Shown here in pieces: positions 34,637 to 46,000 of a stretch of DNA of 64,000 bases. The translations under genes and the position numbers were made by a program. Source of the stretch: Pseudoruegeria sp. HB172150. GTDB taxonomy: Bacteria > Pseudomonadota > Alphaproteobacteria > Rhodobacterales > Rhodobacteraceae. The notes under the pieces were generated by a model. It was not told the DNA's origin, made no database searches, and worked only from the letters and a program-made list of their open reading frames with translations. Within the stretch, counting starts at the first letter, position 1; each line of letters starts with the position of its first letter. The DNA lies in contig NZ_JAATNG010000001.1 of assembly GCF_013184805.1 (NCBI RefSeq), positions 1,550,001-1,614,000 on the forward strand, given 5' to 3'.

Positions 34637-37600
34637 TTGAGGGATATTGGTGCTATTGACACTGAGAGTGTTGTAGTCATCGGCTATGCCGCGCGTTTGC
34701 CCGGAGCAGACAATGTTGGAGAAGTCTGGGAGACTTTGATCAACGGCAAATGCGCAGTCAGCCCGGTGCCAGACGACCGTTGGTCGAGCATTCGCTATTT
34801 CGATCCCAACCGTTCGGCCGCCGGCAAGAGCTACGCGCGTCATGCCGGCCTGTTGAAGAACGTCTACGATTTCGATGCAGAGTACTTTCATCTGTCACCG
34901 CGTGAAGCGCAGCAGATGGACCCGCAGCAACGGGTATTGCTCGAAACCGTGGCTAGCGCGTTCGACAATGCCGGTGTCGATCCAGCCGGGTTGGATAAGG
35001 AGCGCACTGGGGTCTTCGTGGGCGCAGCGTCATCGGATCACTCCACCACCTGCCTTCAGGATCCGACGCTTGTCGACGCTCACTACATGCTCGGCAATAC
35101 TCTGTCGATCATCTCGAACCGGATCTCGTATCATTGGGACATTCAGGGGCCCAGCTACACCGTAGACACGGCCTGTTCCTCCGGCCTGTTCGCACTGGAT
35201 CAGGCGCGCAAGTCCATCGCGGCGGGCGATATCGACACGGCCATTGTGGGCAGTGTGAACATGCTTCTGTCGCCGATGCCGTTCATTGGTTTCTCCAAGG
35301 CTTCGATGCTGTCCGCCACCGGCCTCTGCCAGGCGTTCGGCCGCAACGCGGACGGTTACGTGCGTGCAGAAGGCGCAGTCGTCTTCGTCCTGCGCAGTGC
35401 AGATCTGGCCCGGAAGTCGCATGACCGGGTTCGGTCCTACGTTGCTGCGACCGGCACCAACAGCGACGGCAGGACGCCGGGCATCGCGATGCCTTCGAGC
35501 AACCGGCAGAATGAATTGCTCGAGTTCGTGAAGCGGCGTTTCGAAGTCGATCCGGAAGATCTGGCATTCGTCGAAGCGCACGGCACCGGCACCCCGGTGG
35601 GCGACCCGGAAGAGGCACGCGCAATAGGCATGGCGTACGGCCAGAACAGGTCCACTCCGCTCCCCATCGGTTCGGCGAAAACTAACTTCGGCCATTTGGA
35701 ACCCGCCGCGGGGCTGGTTGGCCTGTTGAAGGCTCAGCTTTCGCTCGAGAACAACCTGCTGCCACCATCGCTCCACTCAGAAGAATTGAACCCGAACATT
35801 CCCTTCGAAGAACTCGGGCTTGAGGTCGTGCGTGAAGCGCGCGCTTTGCCGAAACGCGAAGATCCTTGGTATGCCGCGGTGAACTCCTTTGGCTTCGGTG
35901 GCGCAAATGCGCATGCGGTGCTGCGCCAAGTAACGCAGCCGGCACAGCCCAAGGTGGATTATCCGAAGGCATTAATCCTGACCGCCGAAAGCCAGTCTTC
36001 GCTTCGTCAACTGGCTGAGAATTGGCAGGTCCGTGCGCAGGAAAAGAAACCTGGTCTCGCGCAGGCGTTGGTCAACGCAAACACAAGGATCGCCCGGCAC
36101 CGGTACCGGCTATGCTTGCCGGCGAACTCGCCGGAACGGCTGAACGAAAACTTGGGCAGCTGGCTTCGGGGCGAAAAGAACAAATTCGTTGCTGATGGCG
36201 TTGCCAGAAACGCCGATGCGGATGTCGGTTTCGTCTTTTCCGGCAACGGGTCGCAATGGGCCGGAATGGGCCGATACATGCTGCTCAACGACGGTGTGTT
36301 CCGCGATAGCTTCACCGCGACCAGTGCGCTGGCCGTCAAGCTTGGCTCGGAGTCCCTGCTCGACCTGCTGATGTCGACCGATCTTGGCGCGCGGCTTGAC
36401 CGCGCCCCGGTCGCACAACCGCTGCTGCTGGCGATACAGATCGCCGTGGTTGACGCGCTTGCCGCCATCGGCCTGGGTCCGGCGGCCGTTTTGGGCCACT
36501 CCGCAGGCGAGGTTGCCGCGGCATATGCGTGCGGTGCGATCAACCGTGAAGAGGCCGTTCGGATCATCGTCGCCCGGTCTACGACGCTGGATCAACTTTA
36601 CGGCAAGGGTGCGATGGCCGCACTCGTCTGTGAGGAAGAGCGCGCGCGCGAGTTGATCGCGGCCGCCAAACTCGAGGTCGATATCGCAGCGGAAAACTCG
36701 GCCAAGAGTCTGACCGTTTCGGGTGCATCCGCGGATCTGGCCCATCTGCTCAAACTGGCACGCAAACAGCGCATCGCCGGCAAGCGGCTGGAAATCGAAT
36801 ACCCATACCATTCCCGCCTGAACGATCCACTTCGCCCGCGCCTCGTCGAGGAGCTGAGCGATTTCGCCGGCAAGCGCACGTCCATTCCCTTTTATTCGGG
36901 GTGTATGGGCCGCATCGTTCACGGCGACCAACTGGATACTGAATTCTGGTGGGCCAACGCGCGGAACAAGGTGCGTTTCCGCGATTGCATCGAAGCGATG
37001 GCGAGGGACGGCGTTTCACTTTTCCTAGAGATCTCACCAAAGTCAGTCCTGCAATCCTATATCCGGGACACTCTTGACGGGGCAGGCCTGGGCGGCGCTG
37101 TGCTTGGCAGCCTAGAACAGGCTGACAGTGAGCAGATCAACGCAAAAAGTATCGCACTGAACGTTCTTGCTCAGGGTGGAACTTTGGAGGAGGATGCACT
37201 GCTCGGCACAGCGGTTCCCTTCGCAAGCGGCCTCCCCGACTATCCGTTCGAACGCAAGACGCATCGGATGATTTCCGATGAACAGGTTGATTTGTTCGGA
37301 CGGCGGCCGCATCACCCGCTGCTTGGCAGTCGGCTCTATCCAAATTCCTCTGTCTGGACGTCCGAACTGTCGCTTGCACGCCAGCAATGGCTGGGCGATC
37401 ACAAGGTCGACGGCCAGGTAATTCTACCGGCGACCGCTATCGTGGAGCTCTTCTTGGCCGCAGCTCAGGAGATGTCTGGCGACGGTGCGGTCGAACTGAG
37501 AAACCTCGAGATCCTGCGGCCCGTCCACATCGGCGAAACGGAAAATGTCCCGATCCGGGTGTCCTACGACAGCGTCGCTAGGCGGCTGACACTGGAAATG

Positions 37601-40600
37601 AATACGGGCGGCGGCTGGGTTTGGGTGGCCGGAACGGCCTTGTTCCAAACCGAATCCAAGCCGCCCGCGCATATCGAGCTTGCCGAAGGTAATAAGGACG
37701 GAGCGCTCTATACATCGCTTGCCGAACTCGGCCTCGCTTATGGTCGCTCGTTTGCAAGGGCCGACCGTCTAGCAGTCAGCGATACGTCGGTGGATGTCTG
37801 GCTCGCTCCGCCGACTGAATCCGTGACGGGGTTCTGTCTGGATCCTACTTCAACCGATGCGGCCCTCCATGGCGTGCTGCCGATGCTCCGGCAGCACAAT
37901 GCGAGCCGCAAGGGTGTTGTCTTCGTCCCGGGCCGCGTCGGCCGTGTCCGATGGTTCGGGCAGGGCGAGATCACCGGTGCGCGCCTAAGCCTGCGCAGTG
38001 CCAGCATCGCGGGTCTATGCGTTGATGTTTGCTATCTCGACGCCATGGGCAAATCCGTAGCGCTGTTCGAAGAATTGCGCCTGCGCCCGATGCCGGTGGG
38101 CCGTAGCGAACGTCCACTGTTCTGGGATGAAAGACGTATTTCGATTGACGGGCATTCCCATTCCGGCCACCTCGAAGCGGTGGCCGGAATGGCGCAGGAA
38201 CCCGATGCGCCGGCCTCGGACCTTCAGGTCCTACGCGACACCATTGGAAGTAGGCTGGCGTGGGATATCGTGACAGCGCAAGAGCAGGACGCTTCGCTCG
38301 ACCGACGTTACCAGACCGCGCTGTCCGCGCTCGAGTCGATGGAGATGGTGGCGATCGACGAGGCCGGATTGGTCACCGTTAAGGGCGACTGCCCGTGGCC
38401 AGAAATGTCCACACTCCTGACGCTGCTAATCGAAACCGAACCTGACGCAGTCGACGAAATCCAAGCCACGTTGCACGGAATGGTGTCTGACCTGCTCAAT
38501 AAAGCGGTCGGCATCGAATGTCTGCGTGCTGCGGCTCTGGCTTTGCTGGGTGAGAATGCTGAAACCGTTCCCAGGGTGCTCATGGTGGGGCGGATCGATC
38601 GCGCCGTATTCCTGAAACTTCTGAACATTTCCGGCCATCTCGTTGTCGCGGCAGAAAATTCAGACGAAGCAGAAGCGCTTCGCCTGAGCCTCGACGATGC
38701 GGATCGGTGCCTTGTGACGACAATTGACGAAGCGCTGACGCTTCCGGGCTTCGACATGGTGGTCGGTCTGGGTGTGTCCGAAACGCTGTCTGCCCCTGTG
38801 CAGAAGCGTATCACCCGCAATGGCACGAAGGGTGCCCGGCTGCTTTTGGTCGATCATGCAGTCGACCTGTTCGAACTAATGACCGGACGCTACTCCAACT
38901 CCGATGCGATCGATCAACTGGATGCCAATCTGGTGCTGGGCGGCGTGGAGGTGGAGCGGAACACTTGGACTGGTGCGGCGAATGTCACGTTCCTCACTGC
39001 TGAACTCATCGCGAAATCCGAAACTGCCGACATTGCGGTCACCGTGCACGGTTCCGGAAACCTCGCCATGGCCTTGCGCTCAGTACACCAGGATGCCGAG
39101 CCCGGCAGAGTCGCGATTGTCGCGCTGGACGCGCAAGATGACCTGTTGACTACAACGCTAGCTCAGTCAGAAGCCATGCGCGATCTGCCGGCCGACGCGG
39201 TCGTTGTCTGGATCGTCCAGTCCGGACTTCAGGGCGAAGCGTCACTGAGAGGCTGGCGCCGCGTCCTGGCGAATGAGACCGGGCGTGATATCCGCTGCAT
39301 CAGCGTGGACAATGACGTAGATCCCACTAGGATTCTGCACCTTGCCGCCACCAACCGCGAACGCGAACTCAGCGTGACCGCAGATGGCAGCAGCGGCCTG
39401 CGCCTTCTGCCCGCGCTTAGAGATCCGCTGACAATCGGTGGCGACCAGAAAGCCACACTGACGCAATCGGCACACGGTCGGATCGAAAGCCTTTCTTGGA
39501 CTGTCTCGGCGCGGCAGGCACCAAAGGACGATGAAATCGAACTCGCTGTCGAAGCCACTGCATTAAACTTCCGAGATGTGATGTGGGCCCAAGGCCTGCT
39601 GCCAAGCGATCTGCTCGAAGGCGGGTTCGCCGGACCGACTCTGGGCATGGAGTGTGCCGGCATCGTGACACGCGCCGGCAAGGCATCGGGTTTCGCGACC
39701 GGTGACCGCGTGCTTGCCTTCGCGCCGGACGCCTTCGCAAGTCACGTTACCGTTTCCGGCCGCGCGGCTGTGGCGATCCCGGAGGAATTGAACCTCGGCC
39801 TCGCGGCGTCGATCCCGGTCATCTTCGTGACCGCCGAATACGCGCTTACCGACCTTGCGCGCCTGCGTAAGGGCGAGTGGTGCCTGATCCACGGCGGGGC
39901 TGGCGGTGTGGGGCTTGCCGCAATCCAGGTCGCCAAGCGGGCCGGCGCCCGGATCATCGCCACCGCCGGGTCCGACGAAAAACGGGCATTGCTGCGCTCA
40001 CTCGGTATCGAACATGTCTGTGACAGCCGCAGCCTTAGTTTCTGCGACTACGTTGAAAAGGTCACCGAGGGCCGCGGTGTCGATGTTGTCCTGAACTCCT
40101 TAGCCGGTGAGGCGATGGAGCAGGGCATCGGCTGTCTGGCGCCCTTTGGGCGTTTCATCGAGCTGGGGAAACGCGATTTCGTCGCTAACACAGCAATCGG
40201 TCTACGGGCGCTCAAGAACAATATCTCGTATTTCGCTGTCGATGCCGACCAACTGCTAGGACATCGCCCCGCACTCGTAGGCGAGATCATGAGCCGGATC
40301 GTCGGTGCCTTCACCGCCGGCGACTATACCTTCCCGCCCGTCCGCCGTTTCCCGGCAGAAATGGTCGGCGACGCTTTCACCCTGATGCTGCGCTCGGGGC
40401 ATATCGGCAAGATACTGATTGCTCCGCCACAGGTGAATGACGCCAACGTCTCCAGTGCAACGGAACTCGGTGGTAGTTGGCTGATCGCAGGCGGCACGCG
40501 TGGCTTTGGCCTGGCGACTGCGAAGTGGCTATCGGACCGTGGGGCAAAGACGCTCTGGCTGGCCAGCCGCAGTGGCGAGATCGCTGAGCGCGAGATCGTC

Positions 40601-41632
40601 GATACGCTGGTTGCAAAGGGCGTCCGTATTGAAGCGCGGGCTGTCGACCTGATGGATGAGGACTCGGTCAAGGGCCTTATGGACGAAATTTCGGCCGACA
40701 ATGATGGGCTGACCGGTATCGTCAATGGCGCTGCGGTCTTCGATGACGCGATGTTCGCCGACACCAACACCGATAGACTGCGCCGTGTGATCGCCGCCAA
40801 GCTTCTCAGTGCACAGAACCTCGATACAGCTTCGCGCGGTTTCGAACTGCGGCACTTCTGGCTCTATTCTTCAGTCTCTGCGCGCTTCGGAAACCCAGGT
40901 CAGTCGGCCTATGTCGCCGCGAATATGGAGCTCGAAGCGATGGCGCAACGACGTCGCGCAGAAGGCCTGCCTGGACTTGCTATCGCATGGGGCCCGATCG
41001 GCGACGCCGGCTACCTTGAACGCTCGGATGAGGTGAAAGCTGTCATCGAGCGCAAGATTGGCAGGCCGATGCGGGCACAAGATGCGTTCAATGCTTTGGC
41101 CCAGGCGCTGGAAGCGGACGGGAACCGGGCTACGATTACCATCGCACCGGTGGAATGGTCGCGCCTGATGAGCGATCTTCCGGTGGTCTCCGAGCCGTTG
41201 TTCGAATGCCTCGACCTTCGGCAGGATGTTGGCGGTGCCGATGGAATGATCGATCTAGCCGGGTTGATCGAAGCGGAAGGCGAGGCGAAAGCCCGGAAGA
41301 TGCTCGTAGAATTGCTGCAACGTGAAGCTGCGCAGATCATGCGCATCGCCCCGTCTGAGATCGATGTGGACAGGGAACTGGTCGAACTCGGCTTCGATAG
41401 TCTTATGGGCATGAGCCTGAAACTTGCAATGGAAGAGCGTCTCGGAACCGCGACGCCGATGACTTCCATCGCCGACGCCATGACGCTATCGAAACTCGCG
41501 CATTCCATCGTTGCATCTGCCATTGCGGGCAAAGAAGATACCGTGACAGAAACAATGGCCGAACGTCACCTGACGGAATCGGACCTGCCAGAAGAATTGA
41601 GACAAAAGATCGCCGATGCCGCCGCCGGATAA
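34637..41632 (+). CDS. Iterative-type type I polyketide/fatty-acid synthase, KS-AT-DH-ER-KR-ACP
   Basis: A 2331-residue single-module, fully reducing synthase. Domains in order: KS at about 10-430 with C180 (DTACSSGL), H315 (EAHGTGTP) and H353 (NFGHLEPAAG); AT at about 530-840 with S622 (GHSAGE) and H725 (YPYHSR); DH at about 890-1170 with H922 (HKVDGQVILP) and D1074 (TDAALHG); a 400-residue stretch without a SAM motif; ER at about 1610-1930 (LNFRDVMWAQGLL, GGAGGVGLAAIQ); KR at about 1945-2150 with Y2092 (IAGGTRGFGLA, GQSAYVAAN); ACP with S2255 (GFDSLMGMSL). There is no thioesterase, so release needs a partner, supplied by the oxoamine synthase whose start overlaps its stop. The layout resembles RkpA of Sinorhizobium capsule clusters. 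The start is an unusual TTG with no good ribosome site; an in-frame stop at 34601 prevents a longer protein. Confidence 0.9.
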   Translation: MRDIGAIDTESVVVIGYAARLPGADNVGEVWETLINGKCAVSPVPDDRWSSIRYFDPNRSAAGKSYARHAGLLKNVYDFDAEYFHLSPREAQQMDPQQRVLLETVASAFDNAGVDPAGLDKERTGVFVGAASSDHSTTCLQDPTLVDAHYMLGNTLSIISNRISYHWDIQGPSYTVDTACSSGLFALDQARKSIAAGDIDTAIVGSVNMLLSPMPFIGFSKASMLSATGLCQAFGRNADGYVRAEGAVVFVLRSADLARKSHDRVRSYVAATGTNSDGRTPGIAMPSSNRQNELLEFVKRRFEVDPEDLAFVEAHGTGTPVGDPEEARAIGMAYGQNRSTPLPIGSAKTNFGHLEPAAGLVGLLKAQLSLENNLLPPSLHSEELNPNIPFEELGLEVVREARALPKREDPWYAAVNSFGFGGANAHAVLRQVTQPAQPKVDYPKALILTAESQSSLRQLAENWQVRAQEKKPGLAQALVNANTRIARHRYRLCLPANSPERLNENLGSWLRGEKNKFVADGVARNADADVGFVFSGNGSQWAGMGRYMLLNDGVFRDSFTATSALAVKLGSESLLDLLMSTDLGARLDRAPVAQPLLLAIQIAVVDALAAIGLGPAAVLGHSAGEVAAAYACGAINREEAVRIIVARSTTLDQLYGKGAMAALVCEEERARELIAAAKLEVDIAAENSAKSLTVSGASADLAHLLKLARKQRIAGKRLEIEYPYHSRLNDPLRPRLVEELSDFAGKRTSIPFYSGCMGRIVHGDQLDTEFWWANARNKVRFRDCIEAMARDGVSLFLEISPKSVLQSYIRDTLDGAGLGGAVLGSLEQADSEQINAKSIALNVLAQGGTLEEDALLGTAVPFASGLPDYPFERKTHRMISDEQVDLFGRRPHHPLLGSRLYPNSSVWTSELSLARQQWLGDHKVDGQVILPATAIVELFLAAAQEMSGDGAVELRNLEILRPVHIGETENVPIRVSYDSVARRLTLEMNTGGGWVWVAGTALFQTESKPPAHIELAEGNKDGALYTSLAELGLAYGRSFARADRLAVSDTSVDVWLAPPTESVTGFCLDPTSTDAALHGVLPMLRQHNASRKGVVFVPGRVGRVRWFGQGEITGARLSLRSASIAGLCVDVCYLDAMGKSVALFEELRLRPMPVGRSERPLFWDERRISIDGHSHSGHLEAVAGMAQEPDAPASDLQVLRDTIGSRLAWDIVTAQEQDASLDRRYQTALSALESMEMVAIDEAGLVTVKGDCPWPEMSTLLTLLIETEPDAVDEIQATLHGMVSDLLNKAVGIECLRAAALALLGENAETVPRVLMVGRIDRAVFLKLLNISGHLVVAAENSDEAEALRLSLDDADRCLVTTIDEALTLPGFDMVVGLGVSETLSAPVQKRITRNGTKGARLLLVDHAVDLFELMTGRYSNSDAIDQLDANLVLGGVEVERNTWTGAANVTFLTAELIAKSETADIAVTVHGSGNLAMALRSVHQDAEPGRVAIVALDAQDDLLTTTLAQSEAMRDLPADAVVVWIVQSGLQGEASLRGWRRVLANETGRDIRCISVDNDVDPTRILHLAATNRERELSVTADGSSGLRLLPALRDPLTIGGDQKATLTQSAHGRIESLSWTVSARQAPKDDEIELAVEATALNFRDVMWAQGLLPSDLLEGGFAGPTLGMECAGIVTRAGKASGFATGDRVLAFAPDAFASHVTVSGRAAVAIPEELNLGLAASIPVIFVTAEYALTDLARLRKGEWCLIHGGAGGVGLAAIQVAKRAGARIIATAGSDEKRALLRSLGIEHVCDSRSLSFCDYVEKVTEGRGVDVVLNSLAGEAMEQGIGCLAPFGRFIELGKRDFVANTAIGLRALKNNISYFAVDADQLLGHRPALVGEIMSRIVGAFTAGDYTFPPVRRFPAEMVGDAFTLMLRSGHIGKILIAPPQVNDANVSSATELGGSWLIAGGTRGFGLATAKWLSDRGAKTLWLASRSGEIAEREIVDTLVAKGVRIEARAVDLMDEDSVKGLMDEISADNDGLTGIVNGAAVFDDAMFADTNTDRLRRVIAAKLLSAQNLDTASRGFELRHFWLYSSVSARFGNPGQSAYVAANMELEAMAQRRRAEGLPGLAIAWGPIGDAGYLERSDEVKAVIERKIGRPMRAQDAFNALAQALEADGNRATITIAPVEWSRLMSDLPVVSEPLFECLDLRQDVGGADGMIDLAGLIEAEGEAKARKMLVELLQREAAQIMRIAPSEIDVDRELVELGFDSLMGMSLKLAMEERLGTATPMTSIADAMTLSKLAHSIVASAIAGKEDTVTETMAERHLTESDLPEELRQKIADAAAG

Positions 41633-42974
41633 AACAGCCGAGAAATCTGACCGACAATCGTTGCTTGCAAACCTGCGGCAGACCCACGAAGCCAAGCGGC
41701 CGCGCCCGGTCGTGTCGACGGGCAGATCGAAGTCGCAGTCCGGCTCCTTCGATTTTTCGCGTCATCCAGCCTATTCTGAGGTGCGCGTTGCTAAGGCCGC
41801 CGGGCAGACCCTCGGCGTGCAATCTCCGTTCTTCCGTGTTGCCGAAGCGGTCCGGACGACTGAGGCGAAGTTTGACGGCAAATGGGTCCGTAACTTTTCA
41901 TCCTACGACTATCTTAGCTTGAACCTGACCGAACAGGTGCAGGGGCAGGCCAAGCAGGCGATCGAGAACTGGGGCATTTCCGCAACCGCTTCCCGCCTCG
42001 TCGGAGGTGAGCGCACGGTGCATGTCGAACTGGAGAAACGGCTCGCACATTTCGTCGGAACTGAGTCCGCACTGGCCATGGTCTCCGGGCACGCAACCAA
42101 CATGGCGCTGGTCAGCACACTTCTCGGGCCTGGCGACCTCGTGCTCGTTGACACATTGGCGCACAACTCGATCTATGAGGGCATTCGCGCTTCTGGAGCC
42201 GCGCACTCGACCTTCCCGCATAACGATTTCGCCTGGGCGGACCAGTATCTGTCCACGGCGCGCTCGCGCTACAAGAACGTGTTAATCGTAATCGAAGGTC
42301 TCTACTCGATGGACGGCGACGCCCCGGATCTCGCGAAATTCATCGAGGTCAAGCGGCGGCACGACACCTGGCTGATGGTGGACGAGGCGCATTCGGTCGG
42401 TGTTTTGGGAGCCACAGGACGCGGCATCTGTGAGGAGCAGCAGGTCGACCCGTCAGATGTCGAAATCATCATGGGCACGCTGTCCAAGGCGTTCTGTTCC
42501 TGCGGTGGTTTTATTGCGGGGTCGGCGGCGCTCGTCGACCTGATGCGCTACCGCGCGCCGGGTTTCGTCTATTCAGTCGGGCTGTCGATGCCGAACGCAG
42601 CTACCGCCATGGCATCTGTCGACGCCATCGAAAACGCGCCGGAACGGGTGCAGGAACTGCGCAGGTTATGCCAATTCTTCAAAACGACTGCGGAAGAACT
42701 CGCGCTCGATACTGGTCCCAGCCAAGGCTACGCGGTCTGTCCGATCATCATCGGCGACTCGCTCAAGGCCGTCTGGATTTCCAACAAGCTGCTGGAAGCC
42801 GGGTTCAACGTGCTTCCAATTATCACGCCCGCCGTACCCAACAAGAGCGCGCGGCTACGCTTCTTCTTGAACTACGGGCACGATGAGGACATGATCCGCG
42901 CGGTCTTGACCGAGACGGCAGTCCTGCGCGAGCGATCAAAGACCATGTCCCTTCAGGAAATGGCGGGCGGCTGA
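41616..42974 (+). CDS. Alpha-oxoamine synthase (AONS/KBL/SPT family; RkpG-like)
   Basis: A 452-residue PLP enzyme that joins an amino acid to an acyl thioester with loss of CO2, giving an amino ketone. PLP-site features are D256 in VDEAHSVGVLG and the Schiff-base lysine K291 in TLSKAFCSCGG. The AONS core (SYDYLSLN, ISATASRLVGGERTVHVELE, LIVIEGLYSMDGD as shorter pieces) is intact. An N-terminal extension of about 85 residues precedes the core. It overlaps the end of the PKS gene by 17 bases, so it is translationally coupled and very probably releases the PKS chain. No biotin gene is near, which argues against BioF. RkpG of Sinorhizobium and fungal Fum8 are the closest functional parallels I know. 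Confidence 0.9.
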   Translation: MPPPDKTAEKSDRQSLLANLRQTHEAKRPRPVVSTGRSKSQSGSFDFSRHPAYSEVRVAKAAGQTLGVQSPFFRVAEAVRTTEAKFDGKWVRNFSSYDYLSLNLTEQVQGQAKQAIENWGISATASRLVGGERTVHVELEKRLAHFVGTESALAMVSGHATNMALVSTLLGPGDLVLVDTLAHNSIYEGIRASGAAHSTFPHNDFAWADQYLSTARSRYKNVLIVIEGLYSMDGDAPDLAKFIEVKRRHDTWLMVDEAHSVGVLGATGRGICEEQQVDPSDVEIIMGTLSKAFCSCGGFIAGSAALVDLMRYRAPGFVYSVGLSMPNAATAMASVDAIENAPERVQELRRLCQFFKTTAEELALDTGPSQGYAVCPIIIGDSLKAVWISNKLLEAGFNVLPIITPAVPNKSARLRFFLNYGHDEDMIRAVLTETAVLRERSKTMSLQEMAGG

Positions 42975-43017
42975 ACCGTATTAGCCGTTTCCAATGGGGT
43001 AAAAGGCGCGGCACCCA

Positions 43018-46000
43018 ATGGACCAGTCCACCGACAGCAGCGGCGTGCAGATCAGCGGCGTCCGGCTTTGCGGGGATTTCCTTGCCACACGGGAAAGCGA
43101 GCAGGCTTCAAATCTACGCTGGTTCGGCGATCTGCTCGAACGGCCGATTACGTCTGCGCTCGCGAGCTGTACGGTCTGCCGCGGCCTGACTGACCCACTG
43201 GACCGCGCAGCGTTGCTTGAAGGCGCAGTCGACAAACGTGCTCTCGCGGACCGTCATTGCTGGTTTGATCCGGGTGCAGTTGCTGAAAAGTCGATAGACA
43301 CAATCTGCCAGGCGGTTGGTGTGGGAACCCTAGTCGTTGGCTATGAACTGTCTCCGATGACACGCACAGTCCTCGACCGCGCAGGTCTTGCATGGTTGGA
43401 TATCTGGCTTCACCCCGTAAGATTCGCCGATGACGTACTGTTCGGTTTGCGGGCATCTGACCGAAGAATGCAGTCACGACTTTCTAAATTTGCAATTGCG
43501 GACGAGTCGCTCTGGGCACAGGCCGACATCCTGAGGGTCCAGAACTATCGCGGCTTCGCGAAATTTGAGTCCTCTCTCTCTCCCGGATCCGCACTGTTCA
43601 TATGCCAGACTGCCCGGGACAAGTCGGTCCTCGACCGGAATGGGTTTCTCAACATACTGGACTTCCGGTCCGAGTTCTCTGGCATCGCCAGAAACCATTC
43701 CCACGTCTACTTCTCGCGCCATCCGAACGAGCCACGGCTGGATCGAGAGGTCGATGCTTTCCTGAAGAGCCACGGGAACGTGTCGGAGATCACTGCTCCC
43801 GCCTATCACCTGCTGGCAGACCCGCGCATAGCGACGGTAGCCTCGATCTCATCTTCGATCCTCGAGGAGGCGCGCTACTTCGGAAAAGACGTCTGGCGCT
43901 TCTTCCGCCCGCCATTCCCGCTAACTGGCGACGATGCCTATACGACTGTCCTTCAAGACTTCTGTTTTTCCCATTTCTGGGCAGCGATCCTGCAGGACTT
44001 GGCCGACACACGAGATTGCGCTCCAGCGGGCTTCGTCGACCCGAAAAACAAACTGCGCCACGCGTTGTCCTTCTACTGGGGCTACCGGTTCATCGACAAA
44101 GCCGAACTGGCCTCCATGCCCGCCAACGCGACCATCCCGAGCGAACCGGCAAGGCCGACCCTCGAAACCGCTGAACTGGTCAGCTTCGATGTCTTCGACA
44201 CGCTGATCACCCGCCGATACGCAGATCCCGCGGACGTGTTCGTTGCGATCGCGGCAAAGGCGTCAGAGATCATTGGCAGCCAATCAACAAATTTCGTTGA
44301 CCGACGGCGCGCAGCTGAAAGGGCCGCGACCGCGCGTGCAAACAGGGCAGGGCGAGAGGATCCGACGCTTGCGGAGATCTACCAGTCTCTCCTTTCCTGC
44401 GATTTCGATGACCCGCGCGTGGCTGAGCTCTGCGCCATGGAAATCGCCGAGGAACTGAAATCTGTCCTTCCTCGACCCGTAGGTGCCAAGCTCTACCAGA
44501 AGGCTCGGCAGGCGGGGCGGCGCATTGTCCTGTTGTCCGACATGTACCTTCCCCGCGACACGGTCGAATCGCTCCTGAAACACTGCGGGTACGAAGGATG
44601 GGACGACCTCTACCTGTCCTCCGAATACGGTCTGACTAAGCGTAGCGGCACACTGTTCCGCCGTCTTCAGGACGATACGGCCCTGCCTGTCAATGGGATA
44701 CTGCACATAGGAGACAACCAGAGAGGCGATCAGGCCGTACCGGAAAGCCTCGGCATAGCCTGCCGTCCGCTGCCGAAAGCGATTGAGATAATGCGGACCG
44801 CCGCTCCATTCCTTCGCAAAGGGACCAACAGAATCGCTGAAGCGAACACCCTGAATGGCAGCCGAATGATCGCCCTGATTGCTCAGCGCAACTACGATGA
44901 ACCTGCCTCCGATCCACAGACGGACGCGCTCGGCCGGGATGCAGAGACCTTCGGTTACATCGCCCTCGGCCCGCTCCTTGCGGGCTTCTCTGACTGGCTA
45001 AATCGCAGGGCAACAGAAAGAGACATCCAGACGCTGGGATTCCTAACCCGGGAGGGCCCGGTGATGCGCGCCGCTTGGGAAGCTCTTTTTCCTCAAAGCG
45101 CAATTAAAGCCAAAACGGTCTTCGCGTCGCGTCGGATCGTTCGGCCCGCAACTATCGTCAACCGGGAACAGATCGCACGGATCTTCCGTGATGCAGACCC
45201 AGGTCGCTACCGCGACTGGGACGAGTTTCTGGACGTGCAGTTTGGTGTCAGGGACTGCAGCGCGAGTAGATCCGGAATTGATTGCGATCAATTGCCTGAC
45301 CTGACCGCCTCCATCGGTCCCCGCGCGTCGGAGGTAGACCACAGCAATGCGCTGAGTACTCTCCAACAACCGATCCTGCAGCATGCAATAGACGCGAGGG
45401 TAAATCTGCGTGCCTATCTCGACGAGACCGGTTTGTCCGGGGACAGGGCGGGCGTTGTTGATATCGGCTACGCTGGCCGCGTACAGGCGGCGTTTTCGCA
45501 GGTCACCGGGGCGGACATTGCCGGCTTCTACGCGGCCAAGTTTCGGACCGCCGACGATATTCTCGGCAGTTTGCCATCGCAGGCCTATCTCGTCAGCGGT
45601 GTCACGGCGAATGACAGGGCCCACGGCATTTGTCGCCACCGGCATGTCTTCGAGACACTGCTCTGCGCACCCGGACCGAGTTTCGTTGGCATAAGAAAAA
45701 TCGACGGCCAATGGCAGGGCATCCCCGCAGCTGACAGCGACACGCCCCAGCGCGACGCCTTCGTCACTGCCGCCCATGCCGGTGCCATCCGGTTCGTTCA
45801 GGATTTCGCCGAGCTGTACGACGCGTCCGAAGAGATCCCGCCTTCAGTCGCAACGGCTTTGCTAGAAGCAATTTTGGACGACCCATCCAGGAATCTTGCA
45901 GAATGGCTCGGCGCGCTTGAATTCGACGATGCCTTTGCCTTTCCTGGTACCTCCACGCTGGTAAACTCCGAAGCCGGCGCTAGCAGTTCCGTTTGGCGCG

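Noticed and set aside
34379-34891. Leftward open frame of 170 codons over the PKS start
   Set aside because: It overlaps the N-terminus of the ketosynthase domain and has no ribosome site or family sequence.
41616-42974. Annotation of the oxoamine synthase as BioF (biotin synthesis)
   Set aside because: No bio genes are nearby, it has an extra N-terminal part, and it is translationally coupled to the PKS, so a chain-release role fits better.
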